Below, piece after piece: positions 21,486 through 32,397 of a stretch of DNA of 64,000 bases (the first letter of the stretch is position 1; every line of letters starts with the position of its first letter). Source of the stretch: Chlorokybus atmophyticus (taxonomy: Eukaryota > Streptophyta > Chlorokybophyceae > Chlorokybales > Chlorokybaceae). A model generated the notes under the pieces. The model was given only the letters and a program-made list of their open reading frames with translations, was not told the origin of the DNA and did no database searches. The translations under genes and the position numbers were made by a program. The stretch is from contig RHPI01002910.1 of NCBI GenBank assembly GCA_009103225.1, positions 263,403 through 327,402 of the forward strand. Reading direction: 5' to 3'.

Positions 21486-23525
21486 TGTTGGGTAGTACAG
21501 CGAGCAGATTGCGAGTAGGGATAGACCGTGTGAATCACAGAGTTGTACAGACAGTAGCATTGTATCAAGTAGTTGTTGAAACACCGATAGCGTGCAGAAC
21601 AAACCATTGAAACCATATGACAGTCCTGAGACCATCCTGCAGGCTGATTGAGCCTGCAGGATTGAAGGCATCCCGGCTTTACTTGAGATACAATGTCTGC
21701 ATTTGGTTGTGTCACAAGCGTATGAACGGCTGTTCGTCTCAAGTTGGACGGGAATGGAACTTGAGGACTACCAGAGAAGATCCTGAGACCTGTGCAACAT
21801 CAAGCATGACTTGAAAGATGACGACTATCTTTCCGATGAGCAGGTAGTGGTTGTGCATGCAAAATGAATCTGCATGCGTGTACCCATGACAATAACATCC
21901 AAGCCACATAGGTTAGCCTTAAACTTATGTCTTGTTGGCTTGTTGTTCTGGGTGAACATTGTTGGTGCACTCACACCGGACAAGGGCATCGCTGCACACC
22001 GATGCTATTTTCTGGTGATATATTCAACAACTCTTCCCTCATTTCTGTACAAATACCTCTACACTACCCATGTGACTGCCATCCCCTGTCCATTTCCGCT
22101 GCGCCCAGCCTGCGCTTCACATTGGAAACATGGCGCTCTTTCCCACGATTCAACAAACTAGAACACGCTTGATCTTCTTCACACCATTCATACAATGTTG
22201 AAGCACAAGTCAATGACAACCCGGCTGTACATCTTCAACACCACGTAATGCTCACCTGCAAAACCCGTAGAGGTCATGAAACCGATTGCAAACCTGAGTG
22301 CAACAATGAACCAAAAGTGCTTGTGCGTATGCAGGTAACAACTGTAGTGTTGTAGTGATTGCGCATCAGCGAGTGGATGTTCCCCAGCTGCTACAGAGAC
22401 TCCAGGGTTCCATATGAGTGTTGTAGGCCTGTCACTTGGTTGGCCCGCCATGCCAGCTGCCTCATCGGCTGAAATAGAGACATGCTGCTCGGGATCGCTG
22501 CTGAAGGCAGGCCGCAACCCCAGTTGCCTGTGACATGGACACACAACATGACGTTTCATTGTTAAATACACAAGTTGCACACCACATCATGCAAGTGTTG
22601 CAAATGGCGAGTTGCTGGCAACGTTGTGTGCACAGGCAATGCCAGCGCGGCGAGGTTGCCGCAGCACGCACTGCGTGGCATACTGCATGCCCAGAGACAT
22701 GTTTTAACGGAAGGGAAGAGTGTCAAACGCCACACTCAAAGTGTCCCTGTGTGGCCAGACTCATTTTGCGAAGAATGACGTTGTCACATGCAGTGTAGTA
22801 ACTATACGAGACATACAATCATGCACACATGCACACACGCCCATCATGCACGCACGCACACAGGAACATGTATCAGCACCTGAGGTAACCAGGCATGCTG
22901 AGTGCGAGGTTCTTACTGTGGTGAGGGCTCGCCCATTGCGTAGTTGGCGTACTCTTAATAAGGGGAGAACCGTTCGGTGCCTTTCTGCAAGGCGCAGAAA
23001 CGAACCTTCACATCACAACAGGTGAGCCTACATGGAATATGCCCAGTTCGAATGCAACCATGACACAGTATACCGTGACACAGTACAATCATAAGGTTGT
23101 GCATACGCCGCATTGCAATCTACACACCTGTTGGCGGCTTGCACATCTCTACGTCGTAAACATGCCAGTTAGCAAAGCCAATGAGAGACAAAGCCCTCAA
23201 CGACTATCATCACTACCATCGACACATGTCCATACACTAGCTGCCCATGCCCACTACACAGCCGCCTACACACAAAACCACCACAAAATCACCAAACACA
23301 GACAGTTAATCTTGACCGAATGATGATTGCAGCAGCCAACGCCACTTACTGGTTCAAGCGTCCCCATGCCTAGGCTACTGGACGCTCTAAGCTATTTATG
23401 CGCGAGCAAGAACTGCTATGCAATGTATTCACAACGACACAACGATTGTATCCAGTACAGTATGTAGTATGTACATACAGCAGCTTGCAAGCGCAACCTG
23501 CCAAACAATGCATTCCCACAGTCGT
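21486..23525. other. Mostly no gene; one weak minus-strand exon
   Basis: The only protein-like stretch is on the minus strand at 22580-22250. It contains FWFIVALRFAIGFMTSTGFAG, which could be a membrane segment, and ends at a possible donor. No partner exon was found, so it is not called as a gene. A CA/TG-rich tract lies near 22820-22865. Confidence 0.35.
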
Positions 23526-24878
23526 TTATTCCACGATCACTGCAAGGAAGTGCTCGGTCGTGGACTGGCGCAGGTTGTCAAGTAGCGCCTGGTGAGCAAC
23601 AACCAACAAAACCTTCTTCTGCACGTCATCGATATATGAGTGCTTCCGACAAACCTCCTCAAAGGCCTTCTGCTGCATCAACCTGAGCAACTTGTGAAAT
23701 GTGCTCAGGTGGCGAGAACTTATACCATAGCATATGGCAGCTACAGTAAGCGCTCCCCAACAGTTGACCACTAACTGTGCAGGCGAGACGTACGCCTCGC
23801 TAACAAAGAATGCGCACACCAGTGTTACCAGGCTGAGAAGGACAGCCACACGTGCCTGCATACACAGCAAGCCAGGCATTAGACCAAAGAAAGGAGCACT
23901 TGAATGCTTGAAGGTCATCTCGTGCTTCACAAGTGTAACGTTACACAGCACTGCTGCACACATTGCAACATAAGTGATGCTGGAGTCTCTGTCACCTTCA
24001 TGTACGTGCAACAAGCATGGATACTGTGCACAATCTGTTAACTGCAGCCAAAGGTCAACAAGTGCAATAAAAAAGGCAGTGTTACATCACACAGCAATGT
24101 GTGCAGCAGCGCTTGCCTGGGTCCGGCTTAGTGAGGCGTTTTCCTCGATATATCCCAACGTTTCGAGCATGCGAGTCACGGCATTCTTGCGTTGTGCATC
24201 GCAATCGCCCAGCTCATTCATGTCAATGCGAGCAGCCTTCGAGCCTGAAGTGCAGCTCTCGCTAGTCTTCGTGGAATTGGATCCAGTGAGGGTCAAGTAA
24301 GTAATAAGCTGGTCAACATTGCTGTAATGAGTGATGTACTGCTGCATATCCCAAGCAAAGTACCCCAGGCCAATCACGAGGACGAAGCTGGCCACCATGC
24401 TGATCATCAACACCGCGTAATGTCCTTGCGTGCTAAACAGCCCCGCAACGTAAATTAACGGCACACTGAATAACATTGTCGCAAGCGCCATCCATCTAGT
24501 CGCCATGGCTGACATCAGCTGTACTGCAATAGAAGTCATGTCGTGAGCGATGTTGTTCACTGTAATGCAGGTTGCGCGGTCTCTTTTCTCCGTCGCTGCT
24601 GCCTTTACTTCGCCTGCAAACGCCAGTAGCAAACCCAGCATCCCGAACAGCTCCTCCACCTTGAGTTGCAACACTTCAAGCTTCCCGTCCCATGGACGCT
24701 CAGATCTCCAGGGTCCGACGCCGTAGATGTATTGTCGAAACGCCTTTTTATTGGCATATGCGATCACGACAACCACAACCCACGCAACCAGCAGCACCGC
24801 TGCTGACACCAGCAACGTCCAAAACAAGGCGCCATTCCCCTTAATGAGCACGCCCAAGCCTCCATCTATCGTGGTCAT
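23526..24878 (-). CDS. Multi-pass membrane protein of unknown function
   Basis: Two exons, 24878-24117 and 24041-23526, join in phase across a 75-base intron with a GC donor and an AG acceptor, giving about 425 residues. The start is chosen because the paralogue at 1-96 is conserved from the same Met. About six hydrophobic spans are visible, for example FWTLLVSAAVLLVAWVVVVV near the N terminus, LATMLFSVPLIYVAGLF, LMISMVASFVLVIGLGYF, ITYVAMCAAVLCNVTL, VAVLLSLVTLVCAFFV and VNCWGALTVAAICYGI. Between the first and second spans is a soluble region of about 100 residues with helical Lys/Glu content. No family is recognised. The C-terminal tail is charged and helical. The gene shows no break. Confidence 0.65.
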
Positions 24879-25400
24879 GGCTGACTCGCCGTCACCTACA
24901 CAGAGAGGTAAAGCTGTTTGCAAGCGGCCCAACCAGAAAGAAAGAAAGAAAGAACGACAAGGAGCATCTCGACTCTGCATGCCAATTAGCACAGCAAGCT
25001 GCCCGTTCTTTACGAATGACAGTGTGTTACATACGCACAAGGTGCGTCGGATGACATGACAGAGCAAGGCTGAAGGGGCATGTACGCACACACCTGCTGT
25101 ACGCTGCAACTACTGCAGGACTTGCAGTGCAAATTTGCGGCGACTTACTTGTAGGGGCGCGCGGGTGTGGGCCTCCTGCGCCTAGTCTTCCAGCCGGAAG
25201 TTGCAGCACGCCGACCTGTCGCGTCGCCTTGCTGGCAGCTGCGTGCTGAGAGCCGTTGTTAGCAGACACCCGTCATTAACACATTCAAGCACCAGCAGAG
25301 CCAGCTGCCGCCCCCTGCTTCCTCCTCGGCCCGCCCCTCCGTCTGCCCAGCTGTCAGTGTCGCCGCAATGGCCGCGAGGCGAAGAACAAAGCGCCTACAA
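24879..25400. repeat. Upstream region shared with 97-560
   Basis: The 5' flank of the membrane gene, partly alike to the flank of its paralogue at the left edge. It also holds a short (GAAA)n run near 24940-24957 that the other copy lacks. Confidence 0.5.
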
Positions 25401-25540
25401 TTTGCAATGTGCAAGCATACCCGTGACGAAGTCTCGAGACCTGCGCCATCCTGTCAGGGGACGTCGATTTCAGATGTTGACGTCAAATGCTGATAAACCT
25501 GCCAAGATTTGCTAAGATAGTTGTGAGAGGACACCGTGAC

Positions 25541-25929
25541 CACTCGAACACAGTGCGCCTTTGTTACACAATGCCCCCTTTAAGATGAAGGGGGGCTGTT
25601 CTATTCGGGGGGCCTTTCTAATAGCCGGGGGGCATAGAATAGTGTAGCGAAAGTCCCAATTTGCACCGTAACTCGCGGTGTTCACGCTCATCCCGACGTT
25701 TTCGAACCAAAGCCCGTCGGATACATTAGAAGATAAGAAACACACGAGATGTGATGTATTTGCTGTATCTGAGCTTATAGATACTGCGGCAACGGGCGAT
25801 GTTGGCCCCTTTCTCCCCGGCCGGGGCACTGTATACGAGGCACTGTAAGGTTAAATACAGTGCCCCCCTCGATTTACTAATACTGAGTCAAGGGGGCTAT
25901 TGCATTCGGGGGGGCGTAGTGTTCGAGTG
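25541..25929. mobile_element. Small element with terminal inverted repeats
   Basis: CACTCGAACAC at 25541-25551 is repeated inverted at 25919-25929. The similarity continues inward through C-rich blocks (CAATGCCCCC on one side, CAATAGCCCCC on the other). The 389-bp interval has no transposase and G/C-rich runs near both ends, as in a non-autonomous DNA transposon. No target-site duplication could be recognised, so the superfamily is open. Confidence 0.55.
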
Positions 25930-26983
25930 CATACAATAAGTGAACATTGCAATTGCATGCAATGTTTGTAGTCAGACTGGTGGTTTGTCGGGTGTTCGGC
26001 AGCTGCGCCTTGCTGACGGCCCATCTTTGACAAGCGTTTTGCCGCTGACGGGTGAATGACCCCCAGATTGGTTGCTTTGGGGCCCCAACCAACCAACTAG
26101 CTCTACACCACGTACATATGAGGCGACTTGGTTGGTAAACTTTGGACAAACGTCACTCGTGCGTACTTCTGCCTCTGCAGCTGGTAGTACACAGCACGTT
26201 GTTGCTCAATTATGTGCTATGTGCTGCCATCTGCTTGAGGGTCTAGCCTAAGAGTCTTAGAGCTGTGCCTTGGCCCCCGTTGCTCTTGTCTTATGTCTTT
26301 GAGCTCTGCTTTAGCCCCCGTTGCAATCTATGCTTGCATGTGTTCTTGCTACACATAGTTGGTGCACTCTCTTACTTTCATAATTGCATCATACGGCTGT
26401 AGAGTCGATTGCAGACGCGTGCATACGCGTATATACGCGTATTATGCACACTGTAATGCATATTGATTTCATATGCATGCTCGTATTATAAGGCCTTTCA
26501 ATGTTTGCTGTTCCGCCAGAAATTTGCCCCTGCCCCAGTGCTATAGCCAATCAGCGCCGCGCGTCACCAAGTTGTAAATTGCTGGTGGCGTGCGGTGCGC
26601 AATTGCCCTAAACACGGGGCAGGGGCATTCCCTGGCGGAAGGGTAGTGCAAAAAGGGTGGTTTACCACTGGTGTAAAAACGTTATGTGCACGTATTATTG
26701 CCGTATGCAAGGATGGCCTGTATGCATACCCGTATATACCCGTATACATGGACGTACAATGCATACCCGTATGCCGTATGGTGCAATTATGCTTTAGATG
26801 GATTAAAATGCTTTCATTAACTCTGCCGTTAGTTATGCAAGCTGCTGCGGGGGTCAGCACGCTCTTGCCTTTGCTTGCCAACTATTTACCGTTGCCTTAT
26901 TGTTACTTGATTAATGCTTGATACCTTAACAATAACTGAGTCACACCGACCTCTTGCCACCGCTCGCATGTTCATTTAATTGA

Positions 26984-27015
26984 TGCAGGCTGTGCATACG
27001 CATGCACAGCCTGCA
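26984..27015. repeat. 14-bp perfect hairpin
   Basis: TGCAGGCTGTGCAT, loop ACGC, then ATGCACAGCCTGCA. It lies in noncoding DNA. A rolling-circle element end was considered, but no CTRR motif follows. Confidence 0.85.
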
Positions 27016-27846
27016 GTAAGCAATTCAACTGAACGTACGTTCATTGCTTTGCTTTGCTTGTCAGTGACAAGCAAACAAGTTGTGATGGTGGTCACCATCA
27101 GGTATGCTTGTGCACACGGCATGCACATGATCAGGAACTCAGCTGGCATACAGTCTCAGCTCATTACAAGAACCACATTTGTCTCTGTAATACTGGCTAT
27201 AGCGCAGCGTTCTTGTCTTCTTACAGGAACATTGCCAGGGCACCAGCTGGCCGGCGATTTTAATATGACATTTAATATACCTTTTCATTACATCAACATA
27301 ATGATATGACATGCATACAAGCATATATGCCTGGTCATAAATGAAGTAATTTAATAGAATGCATGGGCCTTATGCGTTATGAGAACCGTCTTATAGCCAT
27401 AGCTGATTCACATAATGAATGTGATTGTTCCTATAATAATATAATTTCCCTCATGCACGAGCGATCCTTGAAAAATAGTTTGTATGAAGCGATTGTTCCG
27501 TTGACATGCGTGACACAAACACGAGTAGACTCTAATACAATTCACGTGTGCCTCGTGCCTATCATGCGTACCTACCAAGTTGGCCCCATAATGTATGTAA
27601 GTAAGAAACTACTGCTGGTTTGCTTGCCTGGCTTAAATGTTTGCATTCACATGTTTGCGCAATTATGGCACAGCTTTATGATAAACGCGTCATTGTGCGT
27701 GAACAATAGTTGAGCAAGCTGCGCCTGCAGACAGTGCTGCAAGCAAAACTGCGAGAGCAGCCAGTTTCGCCACAACACGCATATCGATTGCAATAGAGAC
27801 TTTTTGTGCGTTATCGATGTTAGAAGGAGTAGTAAATAGGTGCAGG

Positions 27847-27919
27847 GATACTTATAGCTTTGCAACACGCTAGCTGCGTTAGCGCTCATGCAGCATAGTA
27901 TTGCAAAGCTATAAATATC
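27847..27919. repeat. 19-bp near-perfect inverted repeat, 73-nt fold-back
   Basis: GATACTTATAGCTTTGCAA (27847-27865) pairs with TTGCAAAGCTATAAATATC (27901-27919) with one mismatch, leaving a 35-nt loop that can pair further. It has the size of a small-RNA precursor or a tiny fold-back element. Expression is unknown. Confidence 0.7.
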
Positions 27920-28110
27920 TTCAGGAACTTGCCCTATACAGCAAATCATCACATTGCACAACTTGTCACGCTTAAGCATGCCGAGTTACAGCACTAGTCG
28001 GTGTGAACACCGACACAGCACGCAATACTACGGTGTCATCGCCTTGCTCGACAGTCATGCAAAATAAACCCGGTTGGTCAGGATGTACACGCACCGGTGC
28101 TGGCTGAGCG

Positions 28111-28786
28111 TTACAATGCGTGATTCGTCAATTGCTCGGTACATTCCATGTCACATGTCGAAGTTGTTTTACATGCTACCAATGCGGTTGTGGACACGTT
28201 GTGTTTGATGGTCATGTTGTCATCCACGAGCAGTGATATCCGGTCGGCCGGCACCTCGAGCTGCAGTGCCAGCTGTACAATCCTAAGAAAAATCTGCCAG
28301 CAAATGGCGGCTTCGTGAGGGGTTGAGTGCTCATTGAAGGATGCTGTGAGCAATGCAGCTTTTGAGTTGCCGGCGTGGAAGTCAGTGTGGAAAAAAAGAG
28401 GAAGGTGTTCTTGTGACTGTGACCATGCAGTCTCCGTAAAGCAGCTTGCTGTTCTTGCCGCTGCCAGTGTTGTTTGCGTTGGATAACACGGGGTTGAGGT
28501 AGACATGCGCACGCGCACAGGTGTGTGCGCGTGTATGTGCGTGTGCGCGCGTTTGAGTATGCACATGCATGTGTGTGCAAGTCTGTGGTTGCGCAAGCGA
28601 GTGCAGTGTGACATCATCACACCAGGAATGTCCCTCCAAGTCCTGGCCAGTTGCAGGCCGCAATGCAAAAATGGAAGACTCCAGCATACTCTTCACGCGT
28701 TGCCACCGCTCAGTATCTTTATATGGCCAGCATACATAGTGCTGTAGATCACAAACAGCATATGTTGGACAACATGAGTAAGGCAC
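28111..28786 (-). other. Possible minus-strand exons, unrecognised
   Basis: Two frames carry protein-like sequence. The right part (about 28786-28630) contains CWPYKDTERWQRVKSML. The left part contains LYGDCMVTVT in one frame and LPLFFHTDFHAG in the next, then EAAICWQIFLRIVQLALQLE to a stop at 28111. The GD..V..(F)HT pattern weakly recalls the C2 domain of PTEN/tensin proteins, but only with a frame change between the two halves. A CA/TG tract (28500-28570) separates the exons. A pseudogene is as likely as a gene. Confidence 0.25.
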
Positions 28787-29608
28787 ACTTTAAGACAGTA
28801 GACTGGCGCTACAAAGCCTTGCGTCGTGGGACAAGGTGGAGGCATTGTCTATGCGCTTGCTCCATAAAGTGTTGTCCGCTCAATTGCGTCGAAACCATAA
28901 GCTTGTGTGTGCTGATCCTGCTGTTTGTTGTGGTTGTGGCGACTGCTGGAACAGCCAGCGTTGCATACAGCCAGTGCCTTCAAAGGATGTGATGAGAGGT
29001 CAGTGAGCTCAGACTTGTTGCTGTGAGTACTTGCAGCGCCCACCTGGGCAATAATGTGATGAACCAACCAAGTACTGAAGTGAACAAGGCTACATGTATA
29101 GGCTGATCAGGTACCACAGATGCAACGGCACGCGCTCAAGCTGTATGTATGCGACGCAGCTAGCCTGAGATACGACTCTACTGATTGTAAAGGTGCGAAC
29201 GATCCAAGGCACATACGATCACATGCGCACATGCGCACACACACACGCGCTCATGCGCACGCAAACATACCCGCACATGCACATGACAAGAAGTCTGTGC
29301 TGCCTGTGTCAATCATGGTCAAAGCTTCTCTGCTGCTTCAACTCAGTCGTTTGCCATGCAAGTGACACGACAAACGACCAGCGTGTGCTGGCTGTCGTCA
29401 GTTGTGAAGCAGCAGAGTAGTTGCAACACCTGTGGGAAAAGCTGATTCACAGCCAGCAAACGGAAGGCCGGTGTGCTTGCACACCAAAACTTATGGTCAA
29501 ACCACGAAGAGCCACATGCAGTTTGTTATCAAAACTAAACTGCAACCAAAGCAAGGACAACAGCAACGACGACGACAACCATGACAGTACAGTACAACCT
29601 TTCCAGCC
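28787..29608. other. No gene assigned
   Basis: Intergenic. It includes a CACATGCGCACATGCGC-type alternating tract at about 29215-29290. No coding stretch with splice support was found. Confidence 0.4.
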
Positions 29609-31635
29609 ATGCGCACCTGCAAAAGCAAAAGCAAAAGCCTAGAGACGACGTCAAGGATGCCGCCGGTGATGTGGCCAGCGCCGCCGCCCGCGCCAGTAAC
29701 AACGACAAGCGCATGGATGCCCAGTCCCAGGCCAGGCCACAACCTCGGCCCTGCCGCCGGCGGCGACAGGCGGGAGGTTATGGGCCGGGCAACAACAAGG
29801 ATGTCTTTAAAGTCGACGAAGACTACGACCACCACGACAACGAGGACTACAACGACAACAGGAAGCAGGAGGAGTAGCCGAACAATAACCAGAAGCAAAG
29901 TTGAAGCAGCTGAGATAACGGTTGAGGCAGAAGTAGAGGCAGAGGCAGCGGTTGAAGTATCCGCAAGCAGCAAGCGCAAAGCAACAAAGCGTCAAAGCAA
30001 AGTTGATGCTGTCAATGGTGTCAATGGCAATGTCAGCAAGCAGCTTATGCTGAACACTAGCAGTAGCAGAAAAGGTTCCAGGAAGAGGAAGGTGGTGAAG
30101 GATGATGGTGTTGACGCCAATGGCGTGGCAGCCGAGGTTGCCAGGAACGCTGAGGTTGAGGAGCAGCACAAGGAGGACGGGGAGGAGGCGGTGAAGAAGA
30201 AAAAGAAGCCAAGGCGGAAGGCTGCTGTGCCAGTGGAGCGGCCGCCAGGAGAGGTGACAGCAGCTGAGACATGCAAAAGGCATGGTGGTCGTGTTCAGCG
30301 TAGTCTTGCATGCATGCGTTGGACAAGTCTACTTGCATGCAAGCATGCATACAATTGGTTGCATTTTCAGTTGGATTGTAGAGCGCAAGTGTTGCAGAGT
30401 GCAATGCAGTGCGATTGGCCATTGCCTATGCATGGCCAGCGCTATCATCAATGTAACTTGAAATTCAGCGGTGTTGATGATGCACGTGCTTATAAATAGT
30501 CTCACAAGGAGCTCGCTTCATGTAGCGTGTGAGTTGTGGTGCAACGCACGCACTCAATTGTACTTTTTCAACCGTTGTGCAATGGCAGCGCCGGTACTAT
30601 CTACTGAAGAGTGAGCCCGAGTCACGAATCGAGAACGGTGTCGACTTCAAGTTTGGAATTGATGACCTCATCGCTTCCCCCGACTCAACAGCCTTCTGGG
30701 ATGGCGTCCGCAATTACCAGGTTGGTTTTCTTTTCAAGTTCAAGTGTCCGACCCGCATTGTTGCGTTGCAACCGCTGCATACGGTTGTTTGCTGTAAGCC
30801 GGTTGCGGGTCGGTGTTACGATTTACAGATTGGTAAAAAGCTCGTGCAAGCTGTACTTTCACAGAGGTAGCACAATCCGATTGTAGTAATTACTGGTATC
30901 TACTGCTCAGGCTGCAAGCGTGTGCAGGCACGCAATCTTCTTCGGGAAATGCGAGTAGGAGATCAGGTGAATGTTTCTCCAACGTGTAGCCATAAAACAT
31001 ATCAACTTATGCTAGATCATCTCAATCTCTTGACTGTCGCAGGCATTCTTCTACCACTCCAACTGCAAACGACCAGGGATTGCCGGTGTAGTGGAGGCAA
31101 GTTGAGCAGGATACTCAATGAAAGTGTGCATATCCTCACACGCACTGACACCCAGGCTTACATGCACATGCGCACGCGCATGCAAGCACGCACGCGCATG
31201 TGTCTACGTGTGCATGCGCGCTCACCCATGTACGCATGCACACGCATACAAGTGCATGGGTAACACGGGTGTTGGTGTTCAGATCGTCAAAGAAGCTTTG
31301 CCTGACAAATCTGCTTTTGATCCCAAGAGTGCATATTATGATGCGAAGAGCGACGCTGAAGACCCCCGCTGGTTTGGTGTAAGTGCATCTGTTGGGTTTG
31401 CCCCAGTAGCACATGCACACTTGTGTCAATACGCGCGATCCGCCAGGTTGAGGTCAAGTATCAGCGCAAGCTTTCCCGGTTCATCTCTTTGGATGAGCTG
31501 AAGGCGTACAAGGAGGAAGGAGGACAGCTAGCGAAGATGTCTCTCTTGACTGCAGCCAGGTTGTCAGTTCAACGGGTGAGGCCGGAAGAGTGGGAGTTCT
31601 TACTGTTGCTAGAGAAGACAGCAGATGAAACATGA
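29609..31635 (+). CDS. EVE-domain protein, THYN1-like
   Basis: Exons: 29609-30253, 30589-30720, 30928-30966, 31043-31096, 31283-31378 and 31447-31635. From exon 2 on the product is a complete EVE domain: YYLLKSEPESRIENG, IDDLIASPDS, FWDGVRNYQARNLLREM, AFFYHSNCKRPGIAG, IVKEALPDKSAFDP, PRWFG, VEVKYQRKLSRFI and LSVQRVRPEEWEFLLLLE. EVE domains share the PUA/YTH fold, and some bind modified DNA bases; THYN1 is nuclear. Exon 1 encodes a roughly 215-residue Lys/Arg/Glu-rich, low-complexity tail with nuclear-signal clusters (SRKGSRKRKVV, VKKKKKPRRK). Its exact start is uncertain. Intron 4 (31097-31282) needs a GC donor (GAG/GCAAGT) and carries a long CA/TG tract. The gene converges on PEX10. Confidence 0.85.
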
Positions 31636-32397
31636 CAGGCTTTCATAACGCGGGTTACATGTGGTGACAAGGAATCAATACGTGTTGTCACACAGTAGTG
31701 GTGAATGGATTATATATACCAGTGGCACGCAGTTGTTCGATAGCTACTCAGATAAAAGTGTCAGGTATTATAGGCCTTGGTGACTGCCAGAAAGAACCTG
31801 TATTACCCATACCATCAATTGGGAACATGCGCAATGTGTGCTGAGTACAGAAGTCGACCAAAGAGCTGCAGTTGGTACACTGCCGAGTCCAATGACGCGG
31901 CCATTTTTTCTGAGATGCGCACAGCAAATGCATCACCTGTACTGTGCCAGTTAAGCATCCAATATGCCATGGCGGCACCATCTCCGCAGCACAACACAAA
32001 GACATGACAACCCTCGAGTGGATCCAACACCTACCTGGGCAGACATAATTCATGTCTCTCAATCTCAAGACTAAGTGCTTAAAGGCCATCATGGCAAACT
32101 GGTGTCCACCTGCCCAACCGCAGCCGAACAAAAGTCCTTTCACAAGCATGACTCAGCAATGCTACAACACTGCTCTATGCAAGTGGCACATGTGATAGAA
32201 GAACATGATGTACAAGGCACTCTAGTTGAAGTGTTGTTTAAGCCTTCAGTGGCTCTGTACCACCCGGCGCTAAAGCCTACCTCCCATCGCGTAGCAAAGA
32301 CTCGGCAGCACTGAGTGCAGAACTCCGAAAGCTGTGGGGAGTGGCTCCGATGGCAGCCCTTTAGTAAATCTAACCTCAATTGCAGACATGCGAGTCC
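31636..32397. other. Intergenic between convergent EVE and PEX10 genes
   Basis: The 3' ends of the two genes face each other here. No coding sequence was recognised. Confidence 0.5.

Larger units (their letters stand above)
25930..28110. other. No gene seen; several fold-back sequences
   Basis: AT-rich and repetitive. It contains a short tandem duplication near 26255-26330 (GAGCTCTGC and CCCCCGTTG blocks), TACGCGTAT repeats near 26415-26450, and the hairpins listed separately. No exon-like stretch was found. Confidence 0.45.

Noticed and set aside
26980-27020. 14-bp hairpin as a rho-independent terminator
   Set aside because: The window is eukaryotic, and no T run or upstream gene is present.
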